From Sphingopyxis sp. (lineage in GTDB: Bacteria > Pseudomonadota > Alphaproteobacteria > Sphingomonadales > Sphingomonadaceae): a stretch of 16,542 bases of DNA. The translations under genes and the position numbers were made by a program. Each line of letters opens with the position of its first letter. Position 1 is the first letter of the stretch. Below are positions 6,516 through 11,874 of the stretch, one piece after another. The stretch lies in contig JACEST010000030.1 of assembly GCA_013911715.1 (NCBI GenBank), positions 1-16,542 on the forward strand, read 5' to 3'. The notes below the pieces were generated by a model that was not told the origin of the DNA, searched no databases, and worked only from the letters and a program-made list of their open reading frames with translations.

Positions 6516-7180
6516 TGCGCGGACTTGCATCCACATTGGGCGCTGCCGCCATGCTCGCCGCCTGTGTTCCCGCGCAGGCCGAAAGCGTCGTCAAGCTCCC
6601 CGCGCCCGCCTATGATCCGGCGGTCACGGCTCCCCGCGCCACAGCGGTATTCGCGGGCGGCTGCTTCTGGGGCGTCGAGGGCGTGCTCGAACGCGTCAAC
6701 GGTGTAATTTCGGTCGAATCGGGCTATCATGGCGGCGCGAAAAGCACCGCCATTTATGAAGTGACCAACAGCGGCACAACTGGCCATGCCGAAGCGGTCC
6801 GCGTCGTCTATGACCCGCGCAAGGTGAGCTATGGCACGCTGGTGCGCGTCTTATTCTCGGTGATCGCCGACCCGACGCTGAAAAACCGTCAGGGGCCTGA
6901 CCATGGCACCCAATATCGCGCCGCGCTCGTGCCGTTGGACGCAGCGCAGCGCGCCGTCGCGACGCGCTACCTCGCGCAGATTGGCAAGGGTGGCTATTTC
7001 AAAGCGCCGATTGTCGTGCCGGTCGAAAACTATAAGGCCTTTTACCGCGCAGAGGCCTATCATCAGGATTTCATGAAGAAAAACCCCACCCACGGCTATA
7101 TTCGCCGCTGGGACGCGCCGAAACTGGCGGCGCTGAAAAAATTATTCCCCGAATTGGTGAGCGCCCAACCGGCGGCATGA
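6515..7180 (+). CDS. msrA: Exported peptide-methionine (S)-S-oxide reductase
   Basis: A 221-residue MsrA, which reduces the S-epimer of methionine sulfoxide in proteins. The active-site motif GGCFWGVE carries the nucleophile Cys50. E-S-G-Y-H-G-G, N-S-G-T-T-G-H-A-E-A-V and NRQGPDHGTQYR are the usual substrate and fold motifs. The N-terminus is a signal sequence, MRGLASTLGAAAMLAACVPA, with two readings: lipoprotein (L-A-A-C, lipid on Cys17) or Sec cleavage after AQA at about residue 22. Either places it in the envelope. No Cys follows Cys50, so the C-terminal resolving cysteines of E. coli-type MsrA are missing. Regeneration must use a one-Cys mechanism or an external reductant. The start codon overlaps the stop of the 30-residue peptide gene. 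The gene ends at a hairpin facing convergent murA. Confidence 0.95.
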   Translation: MRGLASTLGAAAMLAACVPAQAESVVKLPAPAYDPAVTAPRATAVFAGGCFWGVEGVLERVNGVISVESGYHGGAKSTAIYEVTNSGTTGHAEAVRVVYDPRKVSYGTLVRVLFSVIADPTLKNRQGPDHGTQYRAALVPLDAAQRAVATRYLAQIGKGGYFKAPIVVPVENYKAFYRAEAYHQDFMKKNPTHGYIRRWDAPKLAALKKLFPELVSAQPAA

Positions 7181-7209
7181 TCAGCCGTCTGCGTTTGCGC
7201 TGACCGTCA

Positions 7210-7259
7210 CCCCCGCTCGTACTTCGTTCCATCCATTTCAGGCGAAGGGCGAGCGGGGG
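7210..7259. terminator. Hairpin between convergent msrA and murA
   Basis: Perfect 10-bp arms CCCCCGCTCG (7210-7219) and CGAGCGGGGG (7250-7259) with a 30-base loop lie between the two converging genes and end 6 bases before the murA stop. No long T-run follows, so it may be a weak bidirectional terminator or a repeat used as one. Confidence 0.55.
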
Positions 7260-7265
7260 ACTATC

Positions 7266-8549
7266 TTATCCCGCGCTGATACGTTCGATATCAGCCCCCA
7301 CGGCCTGCAACTTCTCTTCCAGCCGCTCATAGCCGCGGTCAAGGTGATAGACGCGGTTGACCTGCGTCTCGCCCTGCGCCGCCAATCCGGCGATGATCAG
7401 GCTCATCGATGCGCGCAGATCGGTCGCCATCACCGGCGCGCCGACCAGATGATCGACGCCGCGCACGACAGCGCTGCGGCCCTTCACCTGAATGTCGCAC
7501 CCCATGCGGTTGAGCTCGGGCACGTGCATGTAACGGTTCTCGAAAATCGTCTCGGTAAACAGCGACGTGCCGGTGCCCAGCGTCGCCATGGCCATGAACT
7601 GCGCCTGCATGTCGGTGGCAAAACCAGGGTAGGGTGCGGTTGACAGGGTGATCGGCTGGGCGCGGCCCGACATGGCGACGCGGATGCCGTCCTTGGTGTC
7701 TTCAACCGTCGCGCCCGCCTCGCGCAGTGCTTGCAGCGTGGCTTCCATCTCGCTCGCCTTGGCGCCGACCAGTTCGACATCGCCCTCGGTAATCACGGCG
7801 GCGCAGGCATAGCTGCCCGCCTCGATCCGGTCGGACATGACACGGTATGTCGCACCGTGGAGCCGGTCGACCCCCTCGATGGTCAGCGTCTCGGTGCCGA
7901 TGCCGTCGATCTGCGCACCCATCGCGACCAGACAGTTGCACAGGTCGACAATTTCGGGCTCGCGCGCGGCATTGCCGAGCACGCACGTGCCTTTGGCGAG
8001 CACCGCCGCCATGACGGCATTTTCGGTCGCGCCGACCGACACCACGGGGAAGCTGTATTTTCCGCCAGCCAGCCGTCCGCCCGGCGCGACGGCTTTGACA
8101 TAGCCCGATGCCAGTTCAATCTGCGCGCCGAACGCCTCCAATGCCTTCAGATGCAAATCGATTGGCCGGTTGCCGATGGCGCAGCCGCCGGGCAAGCTGA
8201 CCGTCGCTTCGCCCGCGCGCGCGAGTAATGGGCCGAGCACCAGGATCGACGCGCGCATCTTGCGGACAATGTCATAGGGCGCGACGGTGCTGGTCAGCGT
8301 CGTCGTGCGCGCGGTCATCACTCGCCCGAAATCCTCAGGCCGCGATCCTTCGATTGTGGTCGAACAGCCAAGCTGGTTGAGCAAATGCCCGAAGCCGTCA
8401 ACATCGGCGATGCGCGGCAAATTGCGCAGCGTCAACGGCTCGTCGGTGAGCAGCGCGCACGGCAGCAGCGTCAGCGCGGCGTTCTTTGCTCCGGAAATGG
8501 GAATGCGGCCCGACAGGCGCTGCCCGCCGCGAATGACAATCTGATCCAT
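7266..8549 (-). CDS. murA: UDP-N-acetylglucosamine 1-carboxyvinyltransferase
   Basis: A 427-residue MurA, the first committed enzyme of peptidoglycan synthesis, moving enolpyruvate from PEP to UDP-GlcNAc in the cytoplasm. The N-terminus MDQIVIRGGQRLSGRIPISG and the following A-K-N-A (Lys22) are standard. The loop LPGGCAIGNRPID holds the catalytic Cys123, so it should be of the fosfomycin-sensitive Cys type. Later motifs GATENAVMAA, DRIEAGSY, PGFATDMQAQ, ENRYMHVPEL and TDLRASMSL match the two inside-out alpha/beta domains. Length is normal. It starts 35 bases after the isomerase-like gene on the same strand, with a modest AAAGAG ribosome site, so both may share a transcript. Confidence 0.97.
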   Translation of the reverse strand: MDQIVIRGGQRLSGRIPISGAKNAALTLLPCALLTDEPLTLRNLPRIADVDGFGHLLNQLGCSTTIEGSRPEDFGRVMTARTTTLTSTVAPYDIVRKMRASILVLGPLLARAGEATVSLPGGCAIGNRPIDLHLKALEAFGAQIELASGYVKAVAPGGRLAGGKYSFPVVSVGATENAVMAAVLAKGTCVLGNAAREPEIVDLCNCLVAMGAQIDGIGTETLTIEGVDRLHGATYRVMSDRIEAGSYACAAVITEGDVELVGAKASEMEATLQALREAGATVEDTKDGIRVAMSGRAQPITLSTAPYPGFATDMQAQFMAMATLGTGTSLFTETIFENRYMHVPELNRMGCDIQVKGRSAVVRGVDHLVGAPVMATDLRASMSLIIAGLAAQGETQVNRVYHLDRGYERLEEKLQAVGADIERISAG

Positions 8550-8584
8550 CGCTGCTCTTTAACCGAAGTGTCTTGCGGCGCAAG

Positions 8585-9181
8585 TCAGCCGAGCGCCGCC
8601 GCGACCTGCCCCAGCCGTTCCTTGCCAAAGAACATCTCGTCGCCGACGAAAAAGGTCGGGATACCGAACGCACCGCGCGCCACGGCGGCTTCGGTGTTGG
8701 CGATCAATTCGGCCTTGACCGCCGCATCGTCGGCGCGGGCGAGCAACGCATTGCCGTCGAGTCCCGCGCTATCCAGGTGCGCCGCCACCGCATCGCGGTC
8801 GCCAAGGTTCAATTCCTGCTCCCACACGCCCGCCATAAACGCCTCGGTCGTTTCGGCCTGACACCCCAGCGCCGCTGCGCCAACGATGGCGCGCATCGCC
8901 TGCAAACTGTTCGGCGGAAAATTGGGGTTCATGCGGAACTTGGCCAGGCCATGCGCCTTGATGAAACGGCCAAATTCCAGCTGCTCATAGGCCCATTTCG
9001 CAGGCGCATCGGCATAGCGCATCAGCGGCGGCCGGTTGCCAGTCGCCTTGAACAGTCCGCCGAGCAGCACGGGGACATATTCTACCGCCGCGCTATGTTC
9101 GGCGCAAAAAGCGGGGAGCACGCGGTGGGCCAGATAGCCGTTAGGGCCGCCGACATCGAACAGGAATTGGAAGGTTTTCAT
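8585..9181 (-). CDS. 2-hydroxychromene-2-carboxylate isomerase-like protein (DsbA/kappa-GST fold)
   Basis: A 198-residue protein of the HCCA isomerase family (thioredoxin-like fold with helical insert, related to kappa glutathione transferases). The known members isomerise a naphthalene-pathway intermediate with glutathione. Visible: F-D-V-G-G-P-N-G-Y-L-A-H at residues 8-19, V-L-L-G-G-L-F near 38-44, MNPNFPPNSLQAMR, and the C-terminal G-I-P-T-F-F-V-G-D-E-M-F-F-G. In NahD-type isomerases the first motif carries a glutathione-activating Ser (F-D-F-x-S-P); here Gly12 takes that place, so the ordinary chemistry is doubtful. Start ATG 9181 has a good AAAGGA site (9186-9191 region) at the edge of the repeat. 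No aromatic-degradation gene is near; the partner is murA, 35 bases downstream. The true substrate is unknown. Confidence 0.85.
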   Translation of the reverse strand: MKTFQFLFDVGGPNGYLAHRVLPAFCAEHSAAVEYVPVLLGGLFKATGNRPPLMRYADAPAKWAYEQLEFGRFIKAHGLAKFRMNPNFPPNSLQAMRAIVGAAALGCQAETTEAFMAGVWEQELNLGDRDAVAAHLDSAGLDGNALLARADDAAVKAELIANTEAAVARGAFGIPTFFVGDEMFFGKERLGQVAAALG

Positions 9182-9194
9182 GTGATCCTTTCAC

Positions 9195-9386
9195 CCCCTC
9201 CCCTTCAGGGGAGGGGCAGTGAGACTTGGCTCGGCGAAGCCGGGCCTTAGGCGAGCGGGGTGGGGAATATCGGCCTTGCGCCATGCCGACAGACCCCACC
9301 CCATCCCAGTGGCAGGTAAAATTGCCCCCGGCAATTTTAGGTTGGTCCGGGGGACCAACCGACCAGCCACTCCTGAAGGGGAGGGG
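9195..9386. repeat. Nested composite inverted repeat, four hairpins in one element
   Basis: Outer 15-bp arms CCCCTCCCCTTCAGG (9195-9209) and CCTGAAGGGGAGGGG (9372-9386) are perfect. Inside, GGGGTGGGG (9257-9265) pairs with CCCCACCCC (9294-9302). Next come two tandem tight hairpins: TAAAATTGCC/GGCAATTTTA at 9317-9339 and GGTTGGTCC/GGACCAACC at 9340-9360, each with a 3-base loop. The element fills the gap between the SDR gene and the isomerase-like gene and can act as a transcription barrier. The same CCCTCCCC-type module starts again at the right edge of the window. Confidence 0.9.
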
Positions 9387-9396
9387 CTAAATTACT

Positions 9397-10134
9397 TCAC
9401 CAACCTTCTCCCCACGGGCGCAGGTCCAGCTCGTGCGTCCACGCGTTCTTCGGCTGTTTGTGCAGCATCACATATTGCGCCGCAATGGCGTCCGGCGACA
9501 GGATCAGCTCGGCAGCCTTGGCCTGCTCGAAATCGGGATGGCGCTGACGGATGAAATCGGTGTCGATCGCGCCGTCGATCACGACATGCGCGACGTGAAT
9601 TCCCTGCGGCCCCAGTTCGCGCGCCATGCTCTGCGCCAGCATCCGCAGCGCGGCCTTCGCGCCCGAAAAGGCCGCATAGCCCGATCCGCCGCGCAAACTC
9701 GCGGTCGCGCCGGTGAAGATAATTGTCCCGCGCCCGCGCGGGGCCATGCGCTTGGCCGCCTCGCGCCCCATCAGGAACCCGCCGAGACAGGCCATTTCCC
9801 ACACCTTCGTGTAAACGCGCGTGGTGGTCTCGGTGATCGGGAATTTGACGTTGGCACCGATGTTGAACACGGCAACTTCGGTGGGGCCAATCTCTGCTTC
9901 GACCGTGTCGAACAGGACGATCATATCTTCTTCTGCGCGCGCATCGCCAGGGAAGGCGCGCGCGCTGTGCCCGTCGGCGCGGATCGATGCGGCCAGCGCC
10001 TCCAATGCCTCGGCACTCTTGGGCCGCCGGTTGACGCAGGCGGTCAGCCCCTCGGCGGCGAAGGCCCGGGCTAACGCCCCGCCGGTCGCATCGCCCGCAC
10101 CGATGATGATGGCGGCCGGGGCGGAAGCGGTCAC
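9397..10134 (-). CDS. Atypical short-chain dehydrogenase/reductase (Phe in place of catalytic Tyr)
   Basis: A 245-residue Rossmann-fold protein of the SDR superfamily. The N-terminal nucleotide-binding segment is IIIGAGDATGGALARAF at residues 9-25, a variant of TGxxxGxG. N-I-G-A-N (91-95) stands for the NNAG motif, and S146 is near the active-site Ser position. The YxxxK motif reads F-S-G-A-K (Phe156, Lys160): the catalytic Tyr is missing though Lys remains. As I recall, conserved-domain subgroup SDR_c10 is defined by this Phe and an incomplete Gly motif, so this is probably a family trait, not damage. Enzyme activity is not assured. It starts with GTG 10134, 7 bases after the clpS stop, so the two genes are probably one operon. 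Function unknown. Confidence 0.88.
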   Translation of the reverse strand: MTASAPAAIIIGAGDATGGALARAFAAEGLTACVNRRPKSAEALEALAASIRADGHSARAFPGDARAEEDMIVLFDTVEAEIGPTEVAVFNIGANVKFPITETTTRVYTKVWEMACLGGFLMGREAAKRMAPRGRGTIIFTGATASLRGGSGYAAFSGAKAALRMLAQSMARELGPQGIHVAHVVIDGAIDTDFIRQRHPDFEQAKAAELILSPDAIAAQYVMLHKQPKNAWTHELDLRPWGEGW

Positions 10135-10141
10135 GCCGCGA

Positions 10142-10468
10142 TCAGGCTTTCTCTAATGTGCATTGGAGCGGGTGCTGGTTCTGCCGCGCAGCGTCCATCA
10201 CCTGGTTCACCTTGGTTTCGGCGACCTCATAGGTGAAAACGCCGCACACCCCGAATCCCTGCTGGTGGACGTGCAGCATCACCCGCGTCGCGGTTTCGAT
10301 ATCCATGTTGAAAAAGCGCTGGAGCACGCCGACGACAAATTCCATCGGCGTATAATCGTCGTTGAGCAGCAGCACCTTGTACATCGATGGCTTTTTCGCC
10401 TTCGTCCGTGTGCGCGTGGCTACGCCGACACCGGGCGAACCGGGGGCGATGTCACGCTTGTCGGCCAT
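10142..10468 (-). CDS. clpS: ATP-dependent Clp protease adaptor ClpS
   Basis: A 108-residue adaptor that binds N-terminal destabilising residues (N-degrons) and hands the proteins to ClpAP. After a flexible N-terminal tail (about 1-26) comes the folded core: MYKVLLLNDDYTPMEFVV with Asn36/Asp37, T-R-V-M-L-H-V-H-Q-Q-G with His66, V-C-G-V-F-T-Y-E-V-A-E-T-K, and the ending QNQHPLQCTLEKA. These match the N-degron pocket residues of E. coli ClpS. Start chosen: ATG 10468 (MADKRD). ATG 10498 is in frame and would add 10 residues; neither has a Shine-Dalgarno. A weak promoter TTGATT (10534-10539)-16 bp-GATATT (10512-10517) on the minus strand would start transcription close to 10500. clpA is not in the window. 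The SDR gene follows 7 bases downstream. Confidence 0.96.
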   Translation of the reverse strand: MADKRDIAPGSPGVGVATRTRTKAKKPSMYKVLLLNDDYTPMEFVVGVLQRFFNMDIETATRVMLHVHQQGFGVCGVFTYEVAETKVNQVMDAARQNQHPLQCTLEKA

Positions 10469-10584
10469 GCCGCGCGGAGAGGGGAGAGGGGCTGTCATCA
10501 CAGGATGCCGGAATATCGCATTGATGGGGCGTCAATCAAGGGGGTGAGGCGGATTGTTAGACTTGCAGGTGGCCTATAGTCTCT

Positions 10585-10697
10585 CCGTTCGTCCTGAGGA
10601 GCCGCTGAGCCTGTCGATGTGGCGTCTCGAAGGACTTTGCGCGCTGGTCCTTCGAGACGGGTCTTCGACAAGCCCGGACCCTCCTCAGGACGAACGG
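10585..10697. repeat. Palindromic repeat of the CGTCCTGAG...CTTCGACA type
   Basis: Outer arms CCGTTCGTCCTGAGGAG (10585-10601) and CTCCTCAGGACGAACGG (10681-10697) are perfect over 17 bp. Inner arms GTCTCGAAGGAC (10624-10635) and GTCCTTCGAGAC (10647-10658) are perfect over 12 bp. The internal GAGCCTGTCGA and TCGACAAGC pieces are halves of the same repeat type whose fragments also appear at 4771-4911 and 6189-6298. Confidence 0.88.
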
Positions 10698-10715
10698 CCA
10701 TTGCTACGGATCCGA

Positions 10716-10759
10716 CACAAAAGAAAGAGCCGCCCGGCCCCCATGGGGACGGACGGCTC
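10716..10759 (-). terminator. Rho-independent terminator of the phasin gene
   Basis: Read on the minus strand, GAGCCGTCCGTCCCC and GGGGGCCGGGCGGCTC (10727-10759) form a 15-bp stem with one mismatch and a tiny loop, followed at once by TTTCTTTTGTG. It is 63 bases past the phasin stop. Confidence 0.85.
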
Positions 10760-10821
10760 GATCAGGGCCGGCGCGCTATGGGAGGGAGAGGGGCGCGCGC
10801 CGACGGGGAAAGCAGCGCGAT

Positions 10822-11649
10822 TTACGCGGCCGCCTTCACCTTTGCGGTGATTTCCGAAACGCGGTTCGAAATCGGGGCAAAGCTGTCGTTGGCGAGCTTC
10901 ACAACCATTTCGCTGGTCTTCGACGTCTGCGCAACGGCGGTGTCGAAAGCCTTCTTGCTGTTTTCGGCATAAAGCTGGAAGAATTCGACCGGGGTCTTGA
11001 CGGCGGTGTAGCTCTTCAGCGACGCGGTCACTTCTTCGATGCTCTTGCGGCCAAAGGCAACGCCTTCTTCGCCCAGAACCTGCATGCCCTTGGCAGCGAT
11101 CTTGCCCGATTCGACGATGGCTTCGATGTTGGCCTTCTGGAATTCGACGGCTTCTTCAGCCAGCTTGCTGGCCTTTTCCATGGCTTCCTTGCTGCGGCCG
11201 TTCATGTCGGCGCTCAGCGATTCGAAGCGGGTCTTGGCTTCATCAGCGAATTTCTTGACGGTGTCGTTCATGGTTTTCAATCCTTTTTGCGCGGCGGCAA
11301 CCGGCGAGGTTGCGGTCGACTTGGTGGCGGTGGTGGTTTTCTTTGCGGGGGCTGCCTTAGCAATCTTGGCCTTTACAGGGGTAACCTTCTTGGCAGCGGC
11401 CTTCACCACTGCGGGTTTCTTGGCGGCGACCGGCTTCGCCTTGGGGGCGACGGTCTTGGCCTTCACGGGGGCCTTCGCGGGAGCCGCTTTGGCGGCGACT
11501 TCCTTGACGGCCTTCACGACCGGAGCAGCGGCCTTGGCGACATCAGCAGTCACTTCGGCGGCCTTTTCGGCAACAACGGTCTTGACCGCAGCGGCTTCGG
11601 CGCTGGCGGCTTCAAAGGCTTTTTCAGCCGAATCAATTTTCGTGGCCAT
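10822..11649 (-). CDS. Phasin family protein with Ala/Lys-rich histone-H1-like N-terminal half
   Basis: A 275-residue protein that should coat PHA granules. Residues 1-40 are an Ala/Glu/Lys helix. Residues about 41-112 are a low-complexity Ala-Lys-Pro-Val region (for example VAAKAAPAKAPVKAKTVAPK) like histone H1 tails and the DNA-binding tail of Pseudomonas PhaF. Residues about 127-270 are a Phasin_2-like helical domain, with MQVLGEEGVAFGRKSIEEVT and KTPVEFFQLYAENSKKAFD. In PhaF the phasin part comes first; here the order is reversed. Start ATG 11649 has a strong AAAGGAG site (11660-11666). A second strong site precedes Met127 (see 11269-11288) and could yield a 149-residue phasin without the basic half. 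The gene has its own promoter with paired boxes and a clear terminator, and lies downstream of phaC on the same strand. Confidence 0.92.
   Translation of the reverse strand: MATKIDSAEKAFEAASAEAAAVKTVVAEKAAEVTADVAKAAAPVVKAVKEVAAKAAPAKAPVKAKTVAPKAKPVAAKKPAVVKAAAKKVTPVKAKIAKAAPAKKTTTATKSTATSPVAAAQKGLKTMNDTVKKFADEAKTRFESLSADMNGRSKEAMEKASKLAEEAVEFQKANIEAIVESGKIAAKGMQVLGEEGVAFGRKSIEEVTASLKSYTAVKTPVEFFQLYAENSKKAFDTAVAQTSKTSEMVVKLANDSFAPISNRVSEITAKVKAAA
11269..11288 (-). promoter_or_regulatory. Internal ribosome binding site and start codon inside the phasin gene
   Basis: On the minus strand AAAAAGGA (11281-11288) is followed after TTGAAAACC (9 bases) by ATG (11269-11271), which is Met127 of the phasin frame. 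This sits exactly where the basic region ends and the phasin domain begins. The codons used here (CAA AAA GGA TTG AAA) are unusually AT-rich for this gene, as if kept for translation initiation. Confidence 0.6.
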
Positions 11650-11666
11650 GGGTCACAAACTCCTTT

Positions 11667-11683
11667 AATGCTGCAGTGCACAA
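11667..11683. promoter_or_regulatory. Phasin promoter box 1 (possible PhaR operator)
   Basis: AATGCTGCAGTGCACAA. It differs at one base from the box at 11715-11731 and overlaps the end of the predicted -10 element and the transcription start. TGC-rich, CTGC/GCAG-containing sites are what PhaR repressors bind in other alphaproteobacteria. The assignment is by analogy. Confidence 0.5.
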
Positions 11684-11708
11684 TATAGGAGCGATTTGGC
11701 GATTTCAA
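11682..11708 (-). promoter_or_regulatory. Predicted phasin promoter
   Basis: Minus-strand TTGAAA (11703-11708) and TATATT (11682-11687) with a 15-bp spacer resemble a sigma-70 type promoter. The -10 matches 5 of 6 consensus bases; the spacer is short. Transcription would start about 25 bases before the phasin ATG, inside box 1. Confidence 0.4.
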
Positions 11709-11714
11709 GGAAAA

Positions 11715-11731
11715 AATGCTGCAGCGCACAA
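11715..11731. promoter_or_regulatory. Phasin promoter box 2 (possible PhaR operator)
   Basis: AATGCTGCAGCGCACAA, 48 bp from box 1, in the same orientation and just upstream of the predicted -35. A further partial copy, TTGCTGCGGC, stands at 11736-11745. Two boxes around the promoter fit a repressor binding twice. Confidence 0.5.
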
Positions 11732-11768
11732 AAAATTGCTGCGGCTAAGCGTAAACAATTGTTCAGTC

Positions 11769-11858
11769 AAAAAAAATTTGTCACCTCCGCGAAGGCGGGG
11801 GCCCAGGGCGTCACCGGGTGAATGGGCCCTTTAACGCTCTGGATCCCCGCCTTCGCGG
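11769..11858 (-). terminator. Inverted repeat serving as phaC terminator
   Basis: CCGCGAAGGCGGGG (11787-11800) and CCCCGCCTTCGCGG (11845-11858) are perfect 14-bp arms with a 44-base loop, a palindromic repeat of the GCGAAGGC type. On the minus strand the hairpin is followed by AGGTGACAAA and a run of eight T (11769-11776). It lies 17 bases past the phaC stop, so it probably ends the phaC transcript and separates it from the phasin promoter. Each arm is itself a small palindrome, so the element is also a member of the genome's repeat population. Confidence 0.65.
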
Positions 11859-11874
11859 GGAAGACACCAAGGCT

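Larger units (their letters stand above)
10469..10821. other. Gap between clpS and the phasin gene: repeat and terminator, no gene
   Basis: This 353-base gap has no credible coding sequence; its open frames are made of repeat arms. It contains a possible clpS promoter near 10512-10539, a 17-bp inverted repeat element (10585-10697) and the phasin terminator (10716-10759). Confidence 0.7.
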
